DNA from: Psychroflexus lacisalsi | GTDB taxonomy: Bacteria > Bacteroidota > Bacteroidia > Flavobacteriales > Flavobacteriaceae | Assembly: GCF_020164495.1 (NCBI RefSeq) | Contig: NZ_JAIQYZ010000005.1 | Coordinates: 62,001-126,000, forward strand | Direction: 5' to 3' | Length of the DNA stretch: 64,000 bases | Shown: piece after piece, positions 38,512 to 47,002 of the stretch | How positions within the stretch are numbered: the stretch's first letter is position 1 | Layout of the letters: each line of letters opens with the position of its first letter | Translations under genes and position numbers: made by a program | The notes under the pieces: generated by a model | What the model was told of the DNA's origin: nothing | The model's database searches: none | The model's input: the letters and a program-made list of their open reading frames with translations, nothing else

Positions 38512-38528
38512 CAAATATAATATTTTTG
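38512..38528. promoter_or_regulatory. Back-to-back -7 boxes for greA and the 38562 lipoprotein gene
   Basis: On the minus strand 38519-38512 reads TATATTTG (greA), and on the plus strand 38521-38528 reads TATTTTTG (the 38562 gene). Both match TAnnTTTG and are separated by one base, forming a near-palindrome. Polymerase binding at one would exclude the other. -33 elements at standard spacing are not clear. Confidence 0.4.
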
Positions 38529-38561
38529 TAGGTCCAAAGTTGTAAACACTTAAAAATTAAT

Positions 38562-38987
38562 ATGAAAGCTATTTTTCTCTTTATTGGATTGTCTTTATTG
38601 ATGAGCTGCGAAAACGATGATAACTTGAGGAGGAATCCTAATTTGCTAAATATAAATGTGAACTACGAGGTCAATTTAAACCTGCCTCAATTCAATAACC
38701 TCAACTTTAGCGGTAACTCGGTTTATATACCCGGTCAGGGGAATCAAGGGCTTATCATAGTAAATTCGGGTAGTAGTTATTTAGCTTGGGATGCTGCAGA
38801 CCCTAACCTTGTTCCAAGTGACTGCTCAAGACTTATTATTGATGGTTTGAATGCTGAATCTACATGTGATACACCTCCAAATAGTTATAGCCTAATAACA
38901 GGTCAACCTTTAGTAGAAGATTTAAGATATCCACTATTTGCTTACAGGATAACTGAAAGTGGCGGAGTACTCAGAATATTTAATTAA
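38562..38987 (+). CDS. Small lipoprotein resembling a Rieske fold without iron ligands
   Basis: The 141-residue protein has a lipoprotein signal ending MSCEND (cysteine near 16). The body (NSVYIPGQGNQGLIIVNSG, then SDCSRLIIDGL and ESTCDTPPNSYSLITGQPL near 95-115) follows the strand order of Rieske-type proteins in Flavobacteriaceae. The CxH...CxxH ligands are absent: only lone cysteines remain and there is no histidine in the region. I therefore call it Rieske-like in fold only. Function unknown. Its stop overlaps the convergent ABC ATPase gene by 8 bp. Confidence 0.6.
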   Translation: MKAIFLFIGLSLLMSCENDDNLRRNPNLLNINVNYEVNLNLPQFNNLNFSGNSVYIPGQGNQGLIIVNSGSSYLAWDAADPNLVPSDCSRLIIDGLNAESTCDTPPNSYSLITGQPLVEDLRYPLFAYRITESGGVLRIFN

Positions 38988-39948
38988 GCCTATTTTTAAT
39001 CTTATCCCAATCAAAGTCGAAGTTTACATTATCGTTTATTTTGAAATCTTCAGTTGAAGTCGCAAAAATTGATTTTGAATTGAAGTCGATTTCGATAAGA
39101 TAATGTGAGCCTTTAAAATAACTAGATGTAACCCTGCCTTGATATTTTGAAGTTGTACCCACTCTAATCTCGTGAGGAAAAATAATAACTTTATCATCTG
39201 CCAGTTCGAGATTAAATTCACAGGTGTCAATTACATTGACATCTCCAAAAAGTGATGCACAGTACTCATTTTTTGGCTTGCTATATACCTGCTGAGTAGT
39301 TCTAAAATCTAGAGATTTTCCGTCTTTAAGAACCATAGTAAAATCAGAAAATGGCAAGACGTCATCTGCATCATGAGTCGCAAAAATGCAGGTAATTTCT
39401 TCTTTTTTCAAAAATTTAAAAAGTCGACGCCTTAATCTATGTTTCAAAAATTGGTCAATATGGCTAAAGGGCTCATCTAATAAAATCAGTTCTGGAGGCT
39501 TTGCTAAAGCTTGTGCAATTGCTACTCTCTGTTTCTGCCCGCCGCTTAATGTTTTAACTTTTTGATGTTTAACCTCATCGAGATCAAACAGCGCAATAAG
39601 TTCATCACTTCTTCTTTGATTTTCTTCGGGAGTTTCTCGCGATAAAAACTTCTGTATATTCTCCTCTGAAGTAGTAAAAGGCATCAAATCAAATTCCTGA
39701 GACAGATGTTTAAATCTTTTATAGCCTGGTACAAGATTATAAGCAGGTCCCAAAATTTCTTCTTTTCTCCATTTTATGGATCCCTTATCAAGGTCAAAAA
39801 GTCCATAAACTGTTTTTATAAGTGTGCTTTTACCACAGCCACTTTCACCTATTAGGGCTAAGTGATCTCCTTTTTTTAATTCGAAATTGATATTTAAAAC
39901 GCCCTTATCATTTTCGTGTAAATAGGTAAGGTTACTGACTGTTAGCAT
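38980..39948 (-). CDS. ABC transporter ATP-binding protein
   Basis: The 322 residues hold a complete ABC ATPase: Walker A GESGCGKST near 34-42, signature LSGGQKQRVA near 139, Walker B ELILLDEPFSHID near 159 and switch histidine FATHDADDV near 192. After about 230 a TOBE-like C-terminal segment (IFPHEIRVG, then GRVTSSYFKGSHYLIEI) resembles PotA/FbpC-type importer ATPases. No permease or binding protein gene lies nearby, so the partners are encoded elsewhere. It converges with the 38562 lipoprotein gene, with 8 bp of overlapping coding sequence. Confidence 0.9.
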   Translation of the reverse strand: MLTVSNLTYLHENDKGVLNINFELKKGDHLALIGESGCGKSTLIKTVYGLFDLDKGSIKWRKEEILGPAYNLVPGYKRFKHLSQEFDLMPFTTSEENIQKFLSRETPEENQRRSDELIALFDLDEVKHQKVKTLSGGQKQRVAIAQALAKPPELILLDEPFSHIDQFLKHRLRRRLFKFLKKEEITCIFATHDADDVLPFSDFTMVLKDGKSLDFRTTQQVYSKPKNEYCASLFGDVNVIDTCEFNLELADDKVIIFPHEIRVGTTSKYQGRVTSSYFKGSHYLIEIDFNSKSIFATSTEDFKINDNVNFDFDWDKIKNRLN

Positions 39949-39963
39949 AAATAACTATTTACA

Positions 39964-39971
39964 CAAAAGTA
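39964..39971 (-). promoter_or_regulatory. Candidate -7 box for the ABC ATPase gene
   Basis: The minus strand reads TACTTTTG, matching TAnnTTTG, 15 bp upstream of the ATG. A TTTG lies 16 bp further upstream inside the M36 terminator, near acceptable -33 spacing. Confidence 0.4.
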
Positions 39972-39980
39972 ACTAAAGCA

Positions 39981-40012
39981 AAAAGACCAAAGTCAAATGA
40001 CTTCAGTCTTTT
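39981..40012 (-). terminator. Intrinsic terminator after the M36 protease gene
   Basis: AAAAGACCAAAGTCA pairs with TGACTTCAGTCTTTT, with mismatches, around a 2-nt loop. The stem ends in T-rich sequence on the minus strand, 22 bp after the protease stop. It is almost identical to the terminator at 42711-42742. Confidence 0.8.
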
Positions 40013-40034
40013 AAAGCTGCTGAAAATTCAAATT

Positions 40035-42629
40035 TTATTGAACTATTAATTTCTTAGTATAGGTCTTGCTTCCAGATTCTACCATTATGATAAATACTCC
40101 CGAATTAAGAGTTTGAATATCAACTTTCTGGTTATTATCAGAAGTTTTTGAAAGAATTAATTTACCTGTCATATCATAAATATCAACTTGAGCGTTCGCA
40201 AGATTTCCGTTTGTCAAACTTAAGCTGAAGCTTTCTTGAGCTGGGTTTGGATAAATCCCGAAAGAATCAAATCCAAAACTTTCATTAGACAATGAACAAT
40301 TCAACACACCAGAAGGTGGGAGATCAAAAGCTTCTTCCTGGTCCTCTCTGTTATCTGTATCCCCCTGTTTAGCACTCCATCCAAGGCCTCGTTTAGCAAA
40401 TACTTCCCATATGAGGCATTGGTTTGCACCACCATTTGCGAGCAGATCTGCTTCCAATATAGCATCGCGTGCATCGATAAAGCCAGGACTGCAAGCCTGT
40501 AATTTCATGCCGTCAATAACCAGTTGCATATTGATATTATTTCCACCTGTTCCTGTATATAGATTTGAGTCAAACCCATAACGCTCTATAAGTGCCCAGT
40601 TCAAATCCCATAACATGGAAGCCCAAACAAAACCAATTCCGTGAGGTTGGCTTAGGTCTAGATTGTTTGTTAGGCCGTAAGTTGCAGGATTAATGTCTGT
40701 TGATGTGGAATATCTGAATGGTCGTATCCCTACTCCTTCAATAGATTGAGATGTGGCAAAGGTACCTATACCTCTACCCTCAGTCGCAATATCTCCATCA
40801 GAAATTGTCATCATCAGTCCCAACCAATCACTCCATCCTTCACCCATTTGTTCTGCGTTTGTTAAGCAATCGGCTTCAGAAGCACCGCCGGTTAAACGAT
40901 TAGAAATACCATGACCATATTCGTGTGCAATAATCCCATTATCAAAATCCCCATCAACTTCATATGGACCATTATTAGCTAAAGAACCTAAAACGACCTC
41001 ATCATTTTGAAGGGCTTGAATTATCATCTCACCATCAGCCTGACTCAACATAATAGAAGGAATGGTAATACCAGTATCATCACCTCCCATAATTATTGGC
41101 TCCCCAGCAACATTATTAACCATGATTACTGCTGAAGCTCCAGCAGCTTGTGCTTTCTCAATCTTACTCGCAAAAGCGCATTCTCCTCTTCTAATGATCA
41201 CAATCTTTCTATTTAATACTGTGGCATTCAATAATTCTCCACAAGCATCTAAAGGGTCTGAGCTCGAATCCTCATCAAGTGCCAGAGCAAACTCCCGTGA
41301 GACTGGTCTTGAAGAAAGGCTAGGACCAAAAGCAGCAGCAACACCATTATAACCGCCAGCAAGATTACTTGGATCTGTAATTGATAATGGTTCTATTAAA
41401 GGGCCAGAAGGTGACCACAAAAACATTTGCATTCGTGGACGAGATCCATCTGGGGGCGTAGCAAAATTTGCATTGTTAAGACCGTCACCGTCTTGAGCCT
41501 CAGCTCTAACATAATCATTACCCAAACCTCTTCCATTATAATTGGTTTGTTGAAAATTACCAGAGGATTCATCAAAACCGTAATTAGCCCACATATCGTG
41601 AACGATATTATTCCAATAAAATAAATTGGTGATCGCAGCAGCTTGATTGAACTGAGGTTGACGGTTTAAGTCCAAAGGGAAATTGAAATTTAAACTTTCA
41701 CCACCATCTGGTGAATAACCTTCAATATTTTCATTCGCAATGTCTTCGTAAGCATGTACATTATTACCTCTGGTAATAGTATATTCAGCACCTTCAACAC
41801 CATCAGTATCATGCCATCCAAAGGGTGAAAACAAAAGGTCTTCTGGGTTTGATACTATTTCTCTCAACCCATGATTCGGAGACTCCACAGGATAAGGGAA
41901 CACATTATAACTTGATCCAAGCATAAAGGTAGAAGTTAAATTTTGAAATGCATTATGGGTAAAAGAAGTTCTTAACTTTTTATCTGCAATGCTAGAATGA
42001 TCAAAGTCACAACTTACCATCCAGTCGTTCTTTTCTAAAATCCTTCCATTAATAGCATCTACCCTTAGGCTCCACCAATGAGAACCATCCACCATGTGAA
42101 TTGACATATCCCAGGCTAAACTCAAAAAACCTTCTTTTGATTTTTGATATACGAGCTTAACTGGAATCTCATCGATTGAAATACCAGATTTAGAGAGTAG
42201 TAAATCCTCTTTAGAGTTAGATTTTAAAACATTAATTTTATTAGGTTTTTGTATTCCCAGTTGAGTGGTCGCTGCGATTAGAGCCTCTTGGGGAGATAAA
42301 GACGGTTTTTTGTTGGAAATATTTGTTTTAAGATTGAAAGTAAAATTATAAGTTGCGAACTTAACCTTTCCGCCTTGCAAGGCAAAGTTCCCTAATGCAT
42401 TAAAAATTGGAATACCCTGATAAGTTTGTTGAACATACACATGTTCTACATTTGTACTTTTAGAAAAGTGTTGAGAACTTATATCTAAATCTGCAAGATC
42501 GTCTGTAGATATTAGATTTTTTGATATTCCTTGCTCCAAATAGGCTTTGATAATATCAATTTCTGATTGAGCATTAAGTTGAAAAAAAATAATTGATAAG
42601 AATAAGAAAAATGGTAATTTTAATTTCAT
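40035..42629 (-). CDS. Secreted M36 (fungalysin-type) metalloprotease with T9SS sorting domain
   Basis: A zinc endopeptidase exported across both membranes. The 864 residues run: signal peptide (about 1-20), an FTP-like propeptide to about 210, the M36 catalytic region with a protease-associated (PA) insert near 440-550, the zinc motif IAHEYGHGISNR near 570 and its downstream glutamate in the SEADCLTNAEQMGEGWSDW stretch. The type A T9SS sorting domain occupies the last 75 residues (FGIYPNPAQESFSLSL, ending in KLIVQ). It is expected to depend on SprA for secretion. Monocistronic, with a terminator. Confidence 0.93.
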   Translation of the reverse strand: MKLKLPFFLFLSIIFFQLNAQSEIDIIKAYLEQGISKNLISTDDLADLDISSQHFSKSTNVEHVYVQQTYQGIPIFNALGNFALQGGKVKFATYNFTFNLKTNISNKKPSLSPQEALIAATTQLGIQKPNKINVLKSNSKEDLLLSKSGISIDEIPVKLVYQKSKEGFLSLAWDMSIHMVDGSHWWSLRVDAINGRILEKNDWMVSCDFDHSSIADKKLRTSFTHNAFQNLTSTFMLGSSYNVFPYPVESPNHGLREIVSNPEDLLFSPFGWHDTDGVEGAEYTITRGNNVHAYEDIANENIEGYSPDGGESLNFNFPLDLNRQPQFNQAAAITNLFYWNNIVHDMWANYGFDESSGNFQQTNYNGRGLGNDYVRAEAQDGDGLNNANFATPPDGSRPRMQMFLWSPSGPLIEPLSITDPSNLAGGYNGVAAAFGPSLSSRPVSREFALALDEDSSSDPLDACGELLNATVLNRKIVIIRRGECAFASKIEKAQAAGASAVIMVNNVAGEPIIMGGDDTGITIPSIMLSQADGEMIIQALQNDEVVLGSLANNGPYEVDGDFDNGIIAHEYGHGISNRLTGGASEADCLTNAEQMGEGWSDWLGLMMTISDGDIATEGRGIGTFATSQSIEGVGIRPFRYSTSTDINPATYGLTNNLDLSQPHGIGFVWASMLWDLNWALIERYGFDSNLYTGTGGNNINMQLVIDGMKLQACSPGFIDARDAILEADLLANGGANQCLIWEVFAKRGLGWSAKQGDTDNREDQEEAFDLPPSGVLNCSLSNESFGFDSFGIYPNPAQESFSLSLTNGNLANAQVDIYDMTGKLILSKTSDNNQKVDIQTLNSGVFIIMVESGSKTYTKKLIVQ

Positions 42630-42710
42630 GTGAAGCTTTTATTAAATTTAAAGCAACTTAATTATAAAAAATAATAATCATTTACTAACAGATGTTAATT
42701 TAATAATGAA

Positions 42711-42742
42711 AAAAGACCAAAGTCATTTGACTTCGGTCTTTT
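42711..42742 (-). terminator. Intrinsic terminator after the DUF3332 gene
   Basis: AAAAGACCAAAGTCA and TGACTTCGGTCTTTT form a 15-bp stem with one mismatch and a 2-nt loop, followed by T on the minus strand. It lies 21 bp after the DUF3332 stop. Confidence 0.85.
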
Positions 42743-42763
42743 AAAGCTAAAACTTGCTTAGTA

Positions 42764-43348
42764 TTACTTAGCGTCTGCCCACATTGAAGTTTCATAATCT
42801 GCTACCTTTCCTTTCAAAATAGCAATGTTTTGTTCTTTGGAAGCTGTAGGGTTCATTTGAATAGCTTCACCTTCTGGAGTGTATACCATATAAAAACCAT
42901 CTTCCATGGAAGCTAACTTGATCAATTCTCCATTCTCATCGATAGCATTCCAGGTTTTATTATCTGGTGTATATACCATTTCTAGAATTTCACCTTTATT
43001 TTCTCCTGAAAGCACTTCTACACTAAAATGATTTTTAGTAGCCGTCATTTTGACGTCCTGACCTTTTACGTTTGCGTATTGTGTTTCTTCTTCACCTTCT
43101 GCCATCGCGATAGGATTATCCCCGGTCCAGAATTCCAAAACGTTGAAAAATAGAACATCTCCAGCTATGAATAATCCATAAACCGGCACAATATTAAGCG
43201 CCCAAAAAATTAAGTTATCTAAGAATTTGTTATCCGTTACACCATCATTCCAGTCCCTTAGCGAGTTAAAAGCGCTAAATGAACCCAAGCAACTTGTACT
43301 TAGTAGGGTCATTGATAAAGCACCGCAAATAAAAATTTTCTTTTTCAT
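42764..43348 (-). CDS. DUF3332-family lipoprotein
   Basis: The ATG at 43348 gives MKKKIFICGALSMTLLSTSC, a clear lipoprotein signal. An earlier in-frame ATG at 43477 would put 43 unrelated residues before it and overlap the upstream gene, so it was rejected. The 194-residue protein then has a hydrophobic stretch (IFWALNIVPVYGLFIAGDVLFF), an acidic region EGEEETQYANVKG and a C-terminal beta-rich part. DUF3332 proteins are of unknown function. It stands alone with its own terminator. Confidence 0.75.
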   Translation of the reverse strand: MKKKIFICGALSMTLLSTSCLGSFSAFNSLRDWNDGVTDNKFLDNLIFWALNIVPVYGLFIAGDVLFFNVLEFWTGDNPIAMAEGEEETQYANVKGQDVKMTATKNHFSVEVLSGENKGEILEMVYTPDNKTWNAIDENGELIKLASMEDGFYMVYTPEGEAIQMNPTASKEQNIAILKGKVADYETSMWADAK

Positions 43349-43428
43349 TGTATTTAGGTTTTTAGGTTTGTATTTACAATGTAGAAGTAAATAAGCAACC
43401 TGACTTTTGACTAAACAGAAATTTAACA

Positions 43429-44694
43429 TTACAGAGCTATACTCAAGTGCCTTGCACAAAGGTAAGCACTCGTCCAAGCAGCCTGAAAATTGAAACCTCC
43501 AGTAACCGCATCGATATTTAAAACTTCTCCAACAAAAAATAAATTGTCATGTAGTTTACTTTGAAAGGTTTTAAAATCAATTTCTTTCAAATGGATTCCG
43601 CCTGCAGTTACAAATTCCTCTTTAAAGGTGCTTTTCCCATTCACATGAAATTCTCCGGCACAAAGTTCTTCGGCCAGAGATTGAGTTTGGGATTTATTGA
43701 GAGTGGACCAGTTGAGTTGAGAATCGATATGAATGTAATCCAAAAGACTTTGCCAAAAGCGTTTAGGCAAGCCTTCTATTGGATTTGAATAAAGTAACTG
43801 TTTGGGATGTGTGTCCTTCAAACCTTCCAATAAAGATTTAGCAGACTCTTCATTATGTTGGGGTAACCAATTGACTCGCAATTGAAATTGATGATTCAGC
43901 TCATGAAATACTCTAGCTCCCCAAGCCGAAAGCTTCAATATACAAGGACCACTCAACCCCCAGTGGGTTATCAATACTGGCCCGGAAGACTGAAGCCTCT
44001 TGAGTTTTTGCTTGGATACACCTCTGTCTTTTGTAGTAAAAACTTCAACTTCAGCATCCAGACTTATTCCAGGAAGGTCTTGCAAACGTTCATCTTTCAC
44101 ATTAAAAGTGAATAATGAAGGGACGGGATCTACAACTTGATGACCTAGCGTTTGAATCAGCCGCCACATTTTTGGACTACTCCCGGAAGCAACAATAAGA
44201 TGTTTGGCGAAAACATGAACTTCTTTTCCTTTCATTTCCCAAGCATAATCTTGGTCTTCCAATTTTGAAATCGCATCTATTCCAGCATTGGTTTTGACAT
44301 TTACACCTAGTCTATCTGCTTCATTTTGAAAGCAGTCCATTATGGTTTGTGAGGAATCTGACACTGGAAAAACCCGACCATCTTCTTCAATTTTGAGCTC
44401 GACGCCTCGTTCTTCCAGCCAGGCAAACATATCGCCTGTCATAAATTGATGAAAAGGACCTAGCAATTCCTTGTGGCCTCGAGGGTAATTATGAGCCAGA
44501 GTTTTTGGATCAAATTCTGCGTGAGTAACATTACACCGGCCACCTCCAGAAATTTTAACCTTACTAAGAACTTGCTTTCCCTTTTCAAGAATAATAACTT
44601 TTACTGCTGAATTTGATGCTGCTAGATTAATGCCTGCGAAAAAACCTGCTGCCCCTCCTCCAATAATGGCTACATCTGTTTTTGTAATTTTCAT
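43429..44694 (-). CDS. HI0933/YhiN-family FAD-dependent oxidoreductase
   Basis: This 421-residue flavoprotein belongs to the HI0933 family, whose characterised relatives reduce flavin-bound or bile-acid-type substrates. Most members have no known substrate. The N-terminal dinucleotide-binding motif VAIIGGGAAGFFAG lies near residues 8-21, the conserved KVKISGGGRCNVTH near 45, and the C-terminal GGIHLKEIDFKTFQS and AVTGGFNFQAAWTSAYL close the FAD site. The frame is intact. A -7 box ends 4 nt before the ATG, pointing to a leaderless transcript. Confidence 0.9.
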   Translation of the reverse strand: MKITKTDVAIIGGGAAGFFAGINLAASNSAVKVIILEKGKQVLSKVKISGGGRCNVTHAEFDPKTLAHNYPRGHKELLGPFHQFMTGDMFAWLEERGVELKIEEDGRVFPVSDSSQTIMDCFQNEADRLGVNVKTNAGIDAISKLEDQDYAWEMKGKEVHVFAKHLIVASGSSPKMWRLIQTLGHQVVDPVPSLFTFNVKDERLQDLPGISLDAEVEVFTTKDRGVSKQKLKRLQSSGPVLITHWGLSGPCILKLSAWGARVFHELNHQFQLRVNWLPQHNEESAKSLLEGLKDTHPKQLLYSNPIEGLPKRFWQSLLDYIHIDSQLNWSTLNKSQTQSLAEELCAGEFHVNGKSTFKEEFVTAGGIHLKEIDFKTFQSKLHDNLFFVGEVLNIDAVTGGFNFQAAWTSAYLCARHLSIAL

Positions 44695-44698
44695 TCAG

Positions 44699-44706
44699 CA
44701 AAAGTA
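44699..44706 (-). promoter_or_regulatory. Candidate -7 box directly upstream of the HI0933-family gene
   Basis: The minus strand reads TACTTTTG and ends 4 nt before the ATG at 44694. It fits TAnnTTTG, but no -33 element is evident. Confidence 0.35.
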
Positions 44707-44794
44707 ATGGAATAGATGCTTCTAATCTGGTAAAAAAGTTTAAGATGGAATTGAATATCCAACTATCTAGCTGAAAAAGGAATCCGTATGAAGT

Positions 44795-45391
44795 TTAATC
44801 TAAAGATGAGGCTATCTGCTTAGCCAAAAACTTTTGACCAAACTCAGAATTGAGGTATTTCATATCCTCAGAATTGGATAAAAAGCCTAATTCGACCGTA
44901 ACTGCAGGACATTTTAAATTTTTCAAAAGAAAAAAATTAGCTGATTTAAGGTCTGAGGTTTTAAAATCTTTTCGTTTAAACGATTCCAGAATTTTAGTTC
45001 CAAAATAAGAAGATTTGACTGTGAATTCATTTTCAGCAACAAAAACCTCCACTCCATTTCTGTCTCTATCTGGCGAATAGTTAGCATGAAGGGAAATAAC
45101 TAAATCTGGTGAAAGGGCTTCTATTTTAGCGAGCCTATCTTGTAAAGACATAAATTCATCTTCTGTTCTCAGTAAAATGACTTCAATGTTCTTATCTGAA
45201 CAAAGCTCCTTGAGGTGAGAAGATACATCTGCAACAATTTGCTTTTCCAATATTGAATTGCTTTGCGCTCCAGTATCTATACCACCATGACCTGCGTCAA
45301 TGACAACGCGAATTTTGTTTGGATGAGACGGATCCGCAGACACAAAATTGAACCCAACACAAAAAACAAATAAAAAGCAAAGTAATCTCAT
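44795..45391 (-). CDS. N-acetylmuramoyl-L-alanine amidase (Amidase_3)
   Basis: This zinc amidase cleaves the bond between muramic acid and the stem peptide in the periplasm. The 198 residues have a signal peptide ending VSADPSH near 20, and the zinc-binding DAGHGGIDTGAQSN near 34, ISLHANYSP near 100 and the catalytic VELGFLSNSEDM near 165. There is no SPOR or LysM domain, so it is a minimal enzyme. It stands alone, about 100 bp downstream of the HI0933-family gene on the same strand. Confidence 0.93.
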   Translation of the reverse strand: MRLLCFLFVFCVGFNFVSADPSHPNKIRVVIDAGHGGIDTGAQSNSILEKQIVADVSSHLKELCSDKNIEVILLRTEDEFMSLQDRLAKIEALSPDLVISLHANYSPDRDRNGVEVFVAENEFTVKSSYFGTKILESFKRKDFKTSDLKSANFFLLKNLKCPAVTVELGFLSNSEDMKYLNSEFGQKFLAKQIASSLD

Positions 45392-45552
45392 AACTCACAA
45401 AAATTTGAATGTTAAATGTAATGATTTTTTATAAAAAATTAAGGTTTCATTATGAAAAATATATTATTTAACATGTGGTCAAAACGGGATGCTTATCACT
45501 TAAAAATTACAAGCCTTTGACATTTAACGCATTCGTAATGTATAAAATTATA

Positions 45553-46287
45553 TTAGTTGCTTTTTCCCTTTTCAGCACTAAGCATATTTCGATACTCATC
45601 ACTAAATTTATAAAACTTGTCAATTAAGTCAAGTTCGTAGGAAGGTTCTAAGTAAACATACTCTAATTGCTGAATGGCAAGAAATTCGTAAAATAAATCA
45701 TGACTTTTTTTCGGGATGAGAAGTTCTAATGTTAGAAACTCAGTATCAAAAAAATCATCCCTAAGAAATAAGATCTCAAAATCTTCAAAACTTAAGTACT
45801 GAGGAGAAGCGTTTTCAGGCTTTGAATCATTTTTAAACAGATCAAAAATGGATTGAATCATATTACCAATATTCCCTTTGGAAGTTCTGTAAAGGTTTGG
45901 ATGTTTTTTAATATCCTTTTGAATTTGACCAGAGAGCTCGGTATCCAAATCCTCAATAGCTGTATTACGAGATCGATAACCCGTAATCCGCACTTCATCT
46001 AAAGTAGATATACTTAATTCAACTACAAACTTTTTCTCAACATGCTGATCTTCAACAACCAACTCATACAAATCGTAAGCCACTGAAGTAAAATGAATAG
46101 TATCTCCAACAGCTGCTTCAACTCTGAAGTAACCATTGGGGTTAGAAACTTCAACTATTTCTTGATTCAAATTACTAATGCGTACCCCCGGAACCCTTCC
46201 TGAATCATCGTAGGTGTAGCCCTCAATTTCCTGTCCATAAGCATAGACACAACTGAAAAGGAATACATAAAATAAAGTTTTTGTCAA
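45553..46287 (-). CDS. Secreted carboxypeptidase-regulatory-like-domain protein
   Basis: From a TTG start at 46287 the protein begins MTKTLFYVFLFSCVYAYGQE, a clean signal peptide. The ATG at 46338 would prefix 17 polar residues and is less likely. The domain at about 20-95 (IEGYTYDDSGRVPGVRISN, then NGYFRVEAAVGDTIHF) matches the beta-sandwich found at the N-terminus of Sus-type receptors, here without a barrel. The C-terminal half is alpha-helical and of unknown function. Flavobacterial genomes carry several such stand-alone proteins. Confidence 0.7.
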   Translation of the reverse strand: MTKTLFYVFLFSCVYAYGQEIEGYTYDDSGRVPGVRISNLNQEIVEVSNPNGYFRVEAAVGDTIHFTSVAYDLYELVVEDQHVEKKFVVELSISTLDEVRITGYRSRNTAIEDLDTELSGQIQKDIKKHPNLYRTSKGNIGNMIQSIFDLFKNDSKPENASPQYLSFEDFEILFLRDDFFDTEFLTLELLIPKKSHDLFYEFLAIQQLEYVYLEPSYELDLIDKFYKFSDEYRNMLSAEKGKSN

Positions 46288-46407
46288 AATTTGGTCACTA
46301 GATTTAAAACTACAATATACTAGATTATGACAATCCAAAGCAGTAGGTACCTGAATTATATCAGTAAAGTAACTTTTCTATAGGGGCTTTATTTTAAGCT
46401 CTGATTC

Positions 46408-46432
46408 AAAAAAAGCCTCTCAGTATATGAGA
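46408..46432 (-). terminator. Hairpin terminator in the 46.4-kb gap
   Basis: TCTCA and TGAGA (46432-46428 and 46422-46418 read on the minus strand) form a short stem followed by GGCTTTTTTT. It is 160 bp after the stop of the 46592-46999 gene. The rest of the 46339-46591 gap is AT-rich and shows nothing else recognisable. Confidence 0.4.
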
Positions 46433-46591
46433 AATTTTTAAAATTTAATAATTATCTATAATCTTAGCTTGAAAAGCCTTGTTAAAAAAACACATGGTTT
46501 TATTTTGGTTTTTAATTCGTGATTTAAAAATTCATCATTAAAGTTAGAGTTTACTTACATTGACTCAGCAAACATTAATAAACCTATAATT

Positions 46592-46999
46592 TCAAGAAGT
46601 CATATAACTAATGATCAAAGTTCCTATTGCTAAAGATATTAAGACAATGTCTTTTGCAATATCAAACCTGTATTTATTTCTTTTTCTTCTTTCATTTTCA
46701 ATTTTACCTTTTATTAATTTAAAATAACCACCATCAAAACTTAAAAATGTGTTTGCTTTTTCAGTTATATGGTATTGAAAGACTTTACCCGAAATTTGAG
46801 GTCTTTCGTAATATGTTTTTGAAATAAATTCATCAACAATAAATAGGTCTATCAGATTCCAAGGAACAGTTAAGGATTTATTTTCAATTAAAAAATCTGA
46901 TATTTTATTGTGAATTTTTTTAAAATCAACTTTGCCTTCTATGTTATTTATCAAAAAAAATAGTACTTGATCAGCTTCTTTTGCTTGCTTTAATGTCAT
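46592..46999 (-). CDS. Small protein with winged-helix-like body and C-terminal membrane anchor
   Basis: I do not recognise a named family. The 135 residues have a helical N-terminal half (MTLKQAKEADQVLFFLINNI), a segment YHITEKANTFLSFDGGYFK near 78-96 that looks like the wing of a winged-helix domain, then a basic stretch ERRKRNKYRF and one membrane span (IVLISLAIGTLIISYM) at the very end. Similar layouts occur in small flavobacterial hypothetical proteins. A decayed homologue lies immediately upstream, so a duplication seems likely. The gene is markedly AT-rich. Confidence 0.55.
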   Translation of the reverse strand: MTLKQAKEADQVLFFLINNIEGKVDFKKIHNKISDFLIENKSLTVPWNLIDLFIVDEFISKTYYERPQISGKVFQYHITEKANTFLSFDGGYFKLIKGKIENERRKRNKYRFDIAKDIVLISLAIGTLIISYMTS

Positions 47000-47002
47000 T
47001 AC

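Noticed and set aside
38562-38987. Functional Rieske iron-sulfur lipoprotein
   Set aside because: The histidine ligands are missing, so only a fold resemblance is claimed.
43349-43477. Longer start for the DUF3332 gene
   Set aside because: It places 43 residues before a perfect lipoprotein signal and overlaps the end of the HI0933-family gene.
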